Assembly (NCBI GenBank): GCA_934659425.1
Contig: CAKUHU010000002.1
Location: 1 to 64,000 of the forward strand
Direction of reading: 5' to 3'
DNA from: an uncultured Oscillospiraceae bacterium
GTDB taxonomy: Bacteria > Bacillota > Clostridia > Oscillospirales > Oscillospiraceae
Length of the DNA: 64,000 nucleotides
The first letter of the stretch is position 1. Every line of letters begins with the position of its first letter. Positions 46,507 to 53,969 of this stretch are shown piece after piece. The position numbers and the translations under genes were made by a program. The notes under the pieces are model-generated. The model saw only the letters and a program-made list of their open reading frames with translations. It was not told where the DNA came from and did no database searches.

Positions 46507-48393
46507 ATGCCCCATATCGAACAGCTCTCCCCCCATGTGGCCGACCTGATCGCTGCCGGTGAGGTGGTGGAGCGGCCCGCCTCGGTGGTGAAGGAGCTGA
46601 CAGAAAACGCCATCGATGCCGGTGCTCGCACGGTAACGGTGGAGATCCAAAATGGGGGCATGACCCTCATCCGGGTCTCTGATGACGGCTGCGGCATCGC
46701 CGCCGGCGAGGTCCAGACCGCTTTTCTCCGCCATGCCACTTCCAAGATCAAGAGCGAATACGATCTGGATGCCATCGGCACGCTGGGCTTCCGGGGAGAG
46801 GCGCTGGCGGCGGTGGCGTCGGTATCCAGGGTGGAGGTATTGACCCGGCAGGCCCAGGATGATCTGGGGACCTCCCTGCGTTTGGAGGGAGGGATCGTCA
46901 CGGATCAGGAGGAGGCGGGGTGTCCCGCCGGGACGACCTTGCTGATCCGGGATCTCTTTTATAACACCCCGGCCCGGCTCAAGTTTATGAAAAAGGACAC
47001 TGCGGAGGCCGCCGCCTGTCTGGCCGCTGTTCAGCGGCAGGCTATGGCCCACCCAGAGGTGTCCTTCAAATTTATCAAAGACGGAAAACAGGAATTGTTG
47101 ACCCCGGGAGACGGACAGCTCCGCTCCGCCCTTTATGCCGTGCTGGGGCGGGACATGGCCCTGGGTTTCACGGCGGTGGAGGGAAGCGGAGAGGACATGT
47201 CGGTCAGCGGCTTTGCCTCCCTGCCCACCTGCTGTCGGGGGACCCGGGGATACCAGTTTTTCTTTGTCAATGGGCGGCATATCAAAAGCGCCACCATGAC
47301 GGCCGCCTTGGAGCAGGCCTATGCCAACCAGAGAATGGTGGGCAAGTTCCCGGGGTGTGTGCTCCATCTCACCACCAAGCTCAACGCGGTGGATGTGAAT
47401 GTCCATCCCACCAAGCAGGAAGTGAAGTTCGGCAACGAGCGGCAGGTGTTTTCAGCGGTGTATTACGCTGTTTTGGCCGCGCTGGGGGCCGACCAGACCC
47501 ATCCAACAGCGGTGGTGGGGACAGTGCGGAGTCAGCCGCGGGAGGAGATCTCCTATCAGCAGACCAGCCTTCCCCTGCATGACTTTACCGCGCCAAAGAC
47601 GTCTGTGGAGCCTGCAATGCTGAGGATGGAGGCAAAAGCGGAAGTGCCGTCTTATCCCGGAGCTCGTGAGACCATCCCGGAGGAGCGTAAGCCGGAGGCC
47701 GCTCTCAGCGGCCCTGCACCGCGTCATTGGGAGGAGACGGGCCCCGCCCGCCCCGTTTCCCCTGTGCCGGCTCCGGCGGAGAGAGCGGAGGAGCAGACCC
47801 CGGAACCCCTTCCCGCGGAGGAGACGCCCCTCCCCTGGCGGGTGGCAGGAGAGCTGTTTCACACTTACATCATCGTAGAGCAGGGGGACAAGGCGTTTTT
47901 GATCGACAAGCACGCCGCCCATGAGCGGATGAACTTTGACCGGATGCGGGCGGAGGACTATGTACCCATGTCCCAGACCCTTTTGTCTCCGGTGGTGTTT
48001 ACCCCCGCGCCGGAGGAGGCGGCGGTGCTGCTGGATCATTTGGAGGAGCTGGAGCGGGTGGGCTTCCAGGTGGAGGACTTTGGCGGAGGATCCCTGGTGG
48101 TCCGCCGGGTGCCCGACTATGTGGAGGTGGGGGATATTGAGGCGTCCCTCACGGAGATCGCGGGAAAGCTGGCCCTCACCGGCTCCACCGGTGTTCGGGA
48201 GCGGCGGGACGAGATCCTGCATACCGTGGCCTGCAAGGCGGCCATCAAGGGTGGCTGGAAAAGCGCACCGGAGGAGCTGGAACGGGTGGCCCAGGCTATT
48301 TTGTCCGGCCAGGTGAAGTACTGTCCCCACGGCCGGCCGGTGGCCATTGAGCTGACCCGGGGACAGCTGGAAAAGCAGTTCAAGCGAACGTGA
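46507..48393 (+). CDS. mutL: DNA mismatch repair endonuclease MutL
   Basis: The 628-residue GHKL ATPase with ELTENAIDAGA, VSDDGCGI and GFRGEALAAVASV, a Pro-rich linker (about 340-450) and a C-terminal domain. The endonuclease motif reads DKHAAHERMNFD; the family form is DQHAxxERxxYE, so Gln is Lys and the last Glu is Asp. ACKAAIKGG and CPHGRP, the other metal-site motifs, are present. The start at 46507 follows AAAGAAAGGTG; a GTG at 46498 falls in that site. Confidence 0.95.
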   Translation: MPHIEQLSPHVADLIAAGEVVERPASVVKELTENAIDAGARTVTVEIQNGGMTLIRVSDDGCGIAAGEVQTAFLRHATSKIKSEYDLDAIGTLGFRGEALAAVASVSRVEVLTRQAQDDLGTSLRLEGGIVTDQEEAGCPAGTTLLIRDLFYNTPARLKFMKKDTAEAAACLAAVQRQAMAHPEVSFKFIKDGKQELLTPGDGQLRSALYAVLGRDMALGFTAVEGSGEDMSVSGFASLPTCCRGTRGYQFFFVNGRHIKSATMTAALEQAYANQRMVGKFPGCVLHLTTKLNAVDVNVHPTKQEVKFGNERQVFSAVYYAVLAALGADQTHPTAVVGTVRSQPREEISYQQTSLPLHDFTAPKTSVEPAMLRMEAKAEVPSYPGARETIPEERKPEAALSGPAPRHWEETGPARPVSPVPAPAERAEEQTPEPLPAEETPLPWRVAGELFHTYIIVEQGDKAFLIDKHAAHERMNFDRMRAEDYVPMSQTLLSPVVFTPAPEEAAVLLDHLEELERVGFQVEDFGGGSLVVRRVPDYVEVGDIEASLTEIAGKLALTGSTGVRERRDEILHTVACKAAIKGGWKSAPEELERVAQAILSGQVKYCPHGRPVAIELTRGQLEKQFKRT

Positions 48394-48487
48394 CAGGATG
48401 TGACAAGATCTGACGGGGAAATGGTATATTATGGGAATGTTCTGAGGCGGCCTTTTGGCCGACCACATAGAGAAAGGAATGTTTTCC

Positions 48488-48718
48488 ATGTTTAAGACCA
48501 ATGACCTGCAGGATTTGTTTCTCAACCGTGCCCGCCGGGCCCAGGAACCGGTGACCTTGTTTCTGATGAATGGGTTTCAGATGCGGGGGAAGATCACCGG
48601 CTTTGACTCCTTCGTGGTGGTGCTGGATACCGATGGGAAACAGCAAATCATTTATAAGCACGCCATTTCCACGGTGGTGCCGGTACATCCGATTGATTTA
48701 ACGCCGGAGATTACATAA
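48488..48718 (+). CDS. hfq: RNA chaperone Hfq
   Basis: A 76-residue Sm-like protein, complete, with both motifs: Sm1 ending [20 protein letters not shown] and Sm2 [12 protein letters not shown]. The hexamer binds small RNAs and A-rich RNA. The ATG at 48488 follows AGAAAGGAA. It is placed after mutL as in many clostridia, where miaA commonly lies between; miaA is absent here. Confidence 0.96.
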   Translation: MFKTNDLQDLFLNRARRAQEPVTLFLMNGFQMRGKITGFDSFVVVLDTDGKQQIIYKHAISTVVPVHPIDLTPEIT

Positions 48719-48735
48719 GAAAGCGGGGAGCGCCC

Positions 48736-49974
48736 ATGAAGCAGGGCACCGTTGTCAACCGAATCGTCATGCTTCTGTTTTTGGCGGCCATCGTGATCTA
48801 TTTTGGCGGGGCGGCCTGGCGGGGGCTTCGGAATCCGTACTCCATGGTCCAGACCTATCCCTTTGCTGTAGAGGATACGGTGGAGGCGACAGGGTATTTG
48901 GTCCGGGAGGAGCAGGTGCTCACTGGCTCTGGGGATATTGTCCGGCTGATCCCCTCTGAGGGGGAAAAGGTGGCGGCGGGCGCTGTAGTGGCCTTATTGT
49001 ATGCTGATGAGGAGTCGCTGGAGCGCTCTGACCAACTGAAGATCCTGCAGGTGGAAGTGGAGCAGCTGTCCGCGGCCATCGCCGCCGGAGCGAGCGGACA
49101 GGAGGAGGGCTCGTCAGGCCAGGAGGTGGCGGACACGATGATCGCCCTCCGTTCAGCTGTGGCGGCGGGAGATCTGACCCGGCTGGAGAGCCAAGTTACC
49201 GCCTTTAAAAGCGCTGTTTATCAGAGGGCCCAGCGGTATGGAAGCGCTGATGACCTGTCCGCCGCTCTGGCCTCTGCCCAGGCGGAAATTGACCGCCTTC
49301 AGGCCCAGACCACACCCAATACCGGGCAAGTGGCCGTGACACAAAGCGGGATCTTCTCCGGTCAGGTGGATGGCTATGAGGGGATTCTGACCCCGGAGGG
49401 CCTGGCACTTTTGCACCCCTCTGAAGTGGACAAGCTGGAGAGCCGGGCCGCCGAGGTGGGCTCGTCTGCTGTGGGGAAGCTCATCACGGACTCGGTCTGG
49501 TATTTTATCTGCCCTCTGTCTGAGGCGGACGGGGCCCGCCTGACAGAAGGGGGCAAGGTCACTGTGCGCTTTTCCCGGGACTGGTCCGGGGAGGTGGACA
49601 TGACGGTGGAGCATATCAGCAGCCCAGAAAACGGAAGGGTGGCCGTGACGTTTTCCTCCAACCGTTTCCTGTCTGATACGACCCTACTGCGCCGGCAGAC
49701 GGTGGAGCTGATCTTTGACAAACAGACGGGAATCCGGGTGCCCACCGCCGCGGTCCGCATGGGTGAGAATGGGACGACGGGGGTCTATGTCCAGGTGGGA
49801 GTTACGGCAGAATTTAAGCCGGTGGATGTGCTGGCCCAGGGGGAAGACTATTACCTGGTGAAGCCGGTGCTGCCGGAGAACGCCACGGATAAGACGGAGA
49901 AAAAAGCGCTTCGGGCCGGGGATATTGTCATCATTGCCAGTGAGGACATCTGGGACGGGAAGGTTTTGGAATAA
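48736..49974 (+). CDS. HlyD-like membrane-fusion adaptor protein
   Basis: The 412-residue product has an N-terminal anchor (about 10-28), a lipoyl-like segment (TGSGDIVRLIPSEGEKVAAG), a helical hairpin with coiled-coil character (about 95-195), and a beta-barrel region (VWYFICPLSEADGARLTEGG onward). This is the layout of HlyD/efflux adaptors in Gram-positives. No ABC or MFS partner is adjacent; instead it heads the yggS-sepF-divIVA cluster, in which related proteins are often found in clostridia. Ribosome site GGGGAG. Confidence 0.8.
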   Translation: MKQGTVVNRIVMLLFLAAIVIYFGGAAWRGLRNPYSMVQTYPFAVEDTVEATGYLVREEQVLTGSGDIVRLIPSEGEKVAAGAVVALLYADEESLERSDQLKILQVEVEQLSAAIAAGASGQEEGSSGQEVADTMIALRSAVAAGDLTRLESQVTAFKSAVYQRAQRYGSADDLSAALASAQAEIDRLQAQTTPNTGQVAVTQSGIFSGQVDGYEGILTPEGLALLHPSEVDKLESRAAEVGSSAVGKLITDSVWYFICPLSEADGARLTEGGKVTVRFSRDWSGEVDMTVEHISSPENGRVAVTFSSNRFLSDTTLLRRQTVELIFDKQTGIRVPTAAVRMGENGTTGVYVQVGVTAEFKPVDVLAQGEDYYLVKPVLPENATDKTEKKALRAGDIVIIASEDIWDGKVLE

Positions 49975-50026
49975 GATCCTCCCGGAACAAGATGTGGAAG
50001 CGTCAAGGAGAAAGAGAGGGCATCTT

Positions 50027-50746
50027 ATGTCACTGGAAGAAAATGTGTGCCAAGTCAAGGAAAATATTGCCGCTGCTGCCCGGGAGGTGGGCCGTGATCC
50101 CGGCGAGATCACCCTGGTGGCGGCCACTAAGGTCCAAAGTGACGACACCATCCGATGCGCCATCGCTGCGGGCGTCACAGTGTGCGGGGAAAACCGGGTG
50201 CAGGAGATGACGGCCCATTTGGAGGCCAACGCCTATGACGGCGCCGCCCTTCACTTTATCGGCCACCTCCAGACCAATAAGGTCAATAAGGTGGTGGGAC
50301 GGGTGGATCTCATCGAATCGGTGGGTTCGGAGCATCTGTTGATGGCTATTGATAAGCAGGCCGCGAAATTGGGCCTGGTCCAAGATATCCTCATCGAGGT
50401 CAATGTGGGGCAGGAGGAGAGCAAATCGGGAGTGTCCCCCAAAGAGGTGGAGGTGCTGGCCAGAAAGGCTGCGGAGCTCCCCAATGTCCGCCTGAGGGGC
50501 CTGATGGCTATTCCCCCAGTGGCGGGAGAAGAGGGAAACCGCGGTTTTTTCCGGGAAATGTATCAGCTTTTTGTTGACATAAGACGGAAAATGGTTGATA
50601 ATGAAATTGATATCGACTGCCTGTCCATGGGGATGAGCGGAGACTATCAAGACGCCGTCCGGGAGGGGGCCACTCTGGTGAGAGTGGGCACCGCCCTGTT
50701 TGGCGCCCGGCCTCCCATGGGTTCTCAGGGGCAGACAAGAGGATAG
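50027..50746 (+). CDS. ylmE: PLP homeostasis protein YggS/YlmE
   Basis: The 239-residue TIM-barrel protein binds pyridoxal phosphate through the Lys in VAATKVQSD (about residue 35) and matches the COG0325 family. Other hallmarks are GENRVQEM, HFIGHLQTNK and SMGMSGDY. It controls PLP and amino-acid balance. In Firmicutes it precedes sepF (ylmF), as here. The ATG at 50027 follows AAGGAGAAAGAGAGGG. Confidence 0.94.
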   Translation: MSLEENVCQVKENIAAAAREVGRDPGEITLVAATKVQSDDTIRCAIAAGVTVCGENRVQEMTAHLEANAYDGAALHFIGHLQTNKVNKVVGRVDLIESVGSEHLLMAIDKQAAKLGLVQDILIEVNVGQEESKSGVSPKEVEVLARKAAELPNVRLRGLMAIPPVAGEEGNRGFFREMYQLFVDIRRKMVDNEIDIDCLSMGMSGDYQDAVREGATLVRVGTALFGARPPMGSQGQTRG

Positions 50747-50768
50747 CAATTCTGAGGAGGAACGGTCA

Positions 50769-51257
50769 ATGGGATTTCTGGACGAATTGAAACGGATCGC
50801 CCGGCCATATGAGGATGAGGACGAAGACGAGGGCTTTGATGATTTTGACACCATGGGCGCTGGCCGGTTAGACCGGACAGGCGTCAAGGAGAAGGCCGTG
50901 CTTCGGCAGGAGAGCGGCTCTTTTTATGAGACAGACCGTTCTGACCGGAGAAGTAATAAAGTGGTGAATATCCATACCACCACGCAGCTTCAGGTGGTGC
51001 TGATGAAGCCTGACCGGTTCGAGAACGCCGCGGAGATCGCCGATCACCTGCGGGAGAAGCGGACGGTGGTCCTCAACCTGGAGCAGACCAGCAAGGACGT
51101 GTCCCGGCGGGTGCTGGACTTCCTCTCGGGGGCGGCCTATGCCCAAGAGGGGAAGGTGAAGAAGGTGGCATTGTCCACTTATATCATCACCCCTTACAAT
51201 GTGGATATTTTGGGCGATCTGATCGATGAACTGGAGAACAACGGGCTCTATTTCTAA
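50769..51257 (+). CDS. sepF: cell division protein SepF
   Basis: The 162-residue protein anchors and bundles FtsZ at the septum. The amphipathic N-terminus MGFLDELKRIARPYEDED is the membrane anchor; an acidic linker follows, and the C-terminal domain has VVLNLEQTSKDVSRRVLDFL with GAAYA and an end like YNVDILGDLIDEL. ATG at 50769 follows GAGGAGGA. Next to yggS and divIVA as in B. subtilis. Confidence 0.96.
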   Translation: MGFLDELKRIARPYEDEDEDEGFDDFDTMGAGRLDRTGVKEKAVLRQESGSFYETDRSDRRSNKVVNIHTTTQLQVVLMKPDRFENAAEIADHLREKRTVVLNLEQTSKDVSRRVLDFLSGAAYAQEGKVKKVALSTYIITPYNVDILGDLIDELENNGLYF

Positions 51258-51275
51258 AAAACAAAAAAGTGTGGG

Positions 51276-51992
51276 ATGAAAATGCTGACACCTCAGGAAG
51301 TGGCGGAACACACCTTTGCGAAGGCGGCCTTTGGCGGTTACAACATGACGATGGTGGATGAGTTTTTGGACCTGGTCACCGCAGACTACACCACGTTGTA
51401 TAAGGAGAATGCCACGCTGAAAGCCAAGATGAAGGTGCTGGCCGATAAGGTGGAGGAGTACCGATCCACGGAAGAAGGGATGCGGAAGGCCCTGCTCTCC
51501 GCCCAAAAGATGGCCGACCAGATCGTGGCCGAGGCGGAGGAACAGAAGAGCAGCATCATAGCGGGTACAGAGCAGGAGGCCAAGGAGAAGATTGCGGCCA
51601 TCCGTCAGGAGTTGGAAAACGAACAGCTCCGGCTCACAGCCGCCCAGAATGCGACGGCGGCATACATCGCCAAGCTGAAGGAGCTTTATCAAAATGAGGT
51701 GGAATACATCTCCGGCCTGTCCAGCCTGACAGCTGTACCGCCAAAGCCCGATGTGGTGGAGCAGACCGCAGAGGCCATCGGCAGCGCGGTGGAGAAGGCG
51801 ATGGAAGGAGAACTGGAGGAAGCTGAGGAGGCGTCAGAGGATAGCCCGAGCATCTATGAGGAACTGAGGCGGAACGCCGAGGCGGCCGGAGATGAGGAGG
51901 CGGAGGGAGAGGAGCCGGAAGAGGATGACTCCCCCACCCGGCGCATTGATTTCAGCAACCTGAAGTTTGGTAAGGACTACGAGATCGAGTAA
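51276..51992 (+). CDS. divIVA: DivIVA family cell division/polarity protein
   Basis: The 238-residue coiled-coil protein starts with the DivIVA lipid-binding domain (MLTPQEVAEHTFAKAAFGGY, ending with VDEFLDLV), followed by long helical repeats and an acidic tail. It marks curved membranes and organises septum or pole proteins. The ylmG gene usually placed between sepF and divIVA is missing. The start may be ATG 51276 or 51282; GTGTGGG is the only ribosome site. Confidence 0.94.
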   Translation: MKMLTPQEVAEHTFAKAAFGGYNMTMVDEFLDLVTADYTTLYKENATLKAKMKVLADKVEEYRSTEEGMRKALLSAQKMADQIVAEAEEQKSSIIAGTEQEAKEKIAAIRQELENEQLRLTAAQNATAAYIAKLKELYQNEVEYISGLSSLTAVPPKPDVVEQTAEAIGSAVEKAMEGELEEAEEASEDSPSIYEELRRNAEAAGDEEAEGEEPEEDDSPTRRIDFSNLKFGKDYEIE

Positions 51993-52005
51993 GTAAAATA
52001 TCAGG

Positions 52006-52050
52006 ACACCCGCCCGGCATCCCAATCGGAAGGTCGAGCGGGTGTTTTCT
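52006..52050 (+). terminator. possible terminator after divIVA
   Basis: ACACCCGC and its complement GCGGGTGT enclose a 24-nt loop, followed by TTTCTTG. Weak. Confidence 0.5.
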
Positions 52051-52109
52051 TGAGAGCGAGGGGCTGTCCGGTGCTGTCGGCGTCCCCCCGTATGGAGCGT
52101 GGCTTGGAT

Positions 52110-53291
52110 ATGGAAGAGAGGAGTTGTTTCGCGTTGAGATGGAAATTTACGGTGCTCCTCTGGTGCCTTGCGATTTTGGCGCTTCCCTTGGGGGGCTGCG
52201 TCCTCTACGACGGGCTCACCGGTATGCTGAGGAGGGATCTCAACGCCGCCGTCTCCCTCTATGTCTCCCTGGTGGGCATCATGGTCACCGCCTTCTTGAC
52301 CTGGTATGTCTACCGGGCGGAGCATCGGCGGGAGGAGGCAGCTGCCCGCAAGGAAGAGGAGGACGCCAAGCGGACCCTCGCCGTCCTCCTGCGGACCGGG
52401 GTCAGCCAGGCCATTTTCCCCGGTGGAAGCTGCATCCAGATCAGCGACGAGCTTCTCCGCATGGTGACCCCCGCCAGCCGGCGCATGTCCTTGGAGCAGA
52501 TGACCGCCCTCACATCCGCTATGCAGACGTTGAAGAATGTGGGGGAAGTGGAGCTGCAAGAGGGTCGATGGGAGGCTTGTGAGGCGGCGGGGGAATTTGC
52601 CAGCTCCTTTCTTCCCCCGCCCTGCGCCCTGTTTCCCGAGCGGATGCGGGAGGTGGAAAACTGGGAGTGGCTGGTGGAGGGTCCTCTCCGAGAGGTGTTC
52701 CAGGCCCTTGGGACGCCTCTGGCGTCCCGGCCGCCGGAGTGCGGGGATAAGCAGGGGCGTCCGGTCTTTGCCCACCGCGGCGGGGGCCGCTATCAGGTGT
52801 GGAGCGCGGAGGGGCGCATGGTCTTGGATGGGATAGTGTCCGATGGAGAGGTGGCAGAGGGCTATGCCGAGCTGAAGCTCCGCTCAGACCGGGATTACTG
52901 CGGCCATTTCCGAGACGGCCAGATGGAAGGCGAAGGGGTGGAATTTTTTTCCGAGGCCGAGGAGAGAGTGGTGGCCAGGGAGGGGCAATGGGCCGGGGAT
53001 GAGCTGGTGGACGGCACCATCTATCAGGCGATGCTGGACGACGCGCCGAAGGAAGAAGAGGACCCGGATCACCGCCGATCCCCCTACGAATGGCTCTTTC
53101 AGTTTGCCGATCCCTCGTGGGTCAGGGCCAATGAAGCGTATATGCCACCCTTCCGCATGTGCAATGTGCGGGTGACCGACGGGGAGCTGCAGGTCATAGA
53201 GGAGAGCATCCAGACGGTGGACGAGTTTTGTGAGGAGTGGAGACCCAGGCTCTTGGAGATGCCCCGGCCCATCGGCGAAATCCCCATATGA
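52110..53291 (+). CDS. membrane protein with a MORN-like repeat, unknown function
   Basis: The 393-residue product (from ATG 52110) has two helices (12-34, 47-68) and a long soluble part. Residues 263-282 read YCGHFRDGQMEGEGVEFF, a MORN-type repeat, with a degenerate second copy at about 291-306 (REGQWAGDELVDG). MORN repeats bind lipids or proteins. A lipobox-like LGGC (27-30) precedes the second helix but would not be a normal lipoprotein site. No close family is recognised. It lies after divIVA and before the ileS leader. Start choice is uncertain because the ribosome site is weak. Confidence 0.6.
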   Translation: MEERSCFALRWKFTVLLWCLAILALPLGGCVLYDGLTGMLRRDLNAAVSLYVSLVGIMVTAFLTWYVYRAEHRREEAAARKEEEDAKRTLAVLLRTGVSQAIFPGGSCIQISDELLRMVTPASRRMSLEQMTALTSAMQTLKNVGEVELQEGRWEACEAAGEFASSFLPPPCALFPERMREVENWEWLVEGPLREVFQALGTPLASRPPECGDKQGRPVFAHRGGGRYQVWSAEGRMVLDGIVSDGEVAEGYAELKLRSDRDYCGHFRDGQMEGEGVEFFSEAEERVVAREGQWAGDELVDGTIYQAMLDDAPKEEEDPDHRRSPYEWLFQFADPSWVRANEAYMPPFRMCNVRVTDGELQVIEESIQTVDEFCEEWRPRLLEMPRPIGEIPI

Positions 53292-53396
53292 GGCCCTTTG
53301 AAGGCCGCCCGGGAGCCAAAGGCCGGAGAAGCCCCTGCCTCGTGTCCATTTTCCCCGCCCCCTGGCGGTCTCGGAGGGGATTTTCCCTTCCCCCTC

Positions 53397-53425
53397 TTGA
53401 CATCTGGGGGCAAAGCGGATAAAAT
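53397..53425 (+). promoter_or_regulatory. sigma-A promoter of the ileS T-box leader
   Basis: TTGACA (53397-53402), 17-bp spacer, TAAAAT (53420-53425), just upstream of the T-box leader. Confidence 0.75.
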
Positions 53426-53434
53426 GCCAAGAGT

Positions 53435-53680
53435 GAATAGAAAAACGCTGTGATGAGGATAAGTACCCCCCCATCCCGCCCAGAGAGCCGCCGTTTGGTG
53501 AGAGGCGGAGGGGAGAAGGGGCGAAACGATCACCTTGGAGCGGCGGGACTGAATCAAAGTAAGTCCCGGCGGCTGGCCTCGTTATCGGCTGATGAGCGGC
53601 CGCCTTTGGCGGCAACAAGAGTGGTACCGCAGAGGTTTGCGCCTTTGTCTCTTACGGAGACAAAGGCGTTTTGCTTTATA
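53435..53680 (+). promoter_or_regulatory. T-box leader with Ile specifier, controlling ileS
   Basis: The leader has a stem I start (GTGATGAGGATAAGTA), a specifier region GAAACGATCACC whose ATC (53529-53531) is an isoleucine codon, and the T-box core AACAAGAGTGGTACCGC (53614-53630). The UGGU of that core pairs with the ACCA end of uncharged tRNA-Ile. A terminator CGCCTTTGTCTC-TTAC-GGAGACAAAGGCG (53640-53668) with T-run follows. Uncharged tRNA would favour the antiterminator and ileS expression. Confidence 0.93.
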
Positions 53681-53696
53681 GGCAAGGAGGGAGAAT

Positions 53697-53936
53697 GACA
53701 TAGGACTGTTTGACAAGCTGAAAAAAAGTCAGAGGAACCCCCGGACTTTAGAGGGAGCGATTTCCACGAAAAGGCGGACGAGCTGATAAAGAAGAGGCTC
53801 CTGCTTCCCCTCTACTGTATGCCGCTCCGTTTCGGTGGGCCTGAGGGGGAGGAGAACCGGGGCTATGCTCCTGCGGCGGTGGCCTCCCGGAAGGACGGCG
53901 TGGACGTGCTCACCGAGATGATTCCAATTTGGTAAT
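53697..53936 (+). pseudogene. broken small gene between the T-box and ileS
   Basis: After AAGGAGGG a reading frame begins GLFDKLKKSQRNPRTLEGAI and stops. Another continues ADELIKKRLLLPLYCMPLRF, then GPEGEENRGYAPAAVASRKD and ends GVDVLTEMIPIW before TAA. The first Met codon appears damaged (ATAG) and at least one frameshift is needed to join the parts. The family is not recognised. Like the pseudogene after dtd, it starts with an MGFL/GLFDKL-type N-terminus. Confidence 0.65.
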
Positions 53937-53969
53937 AGAATAAACATTCGCATAAAGGAGAATCCATCC

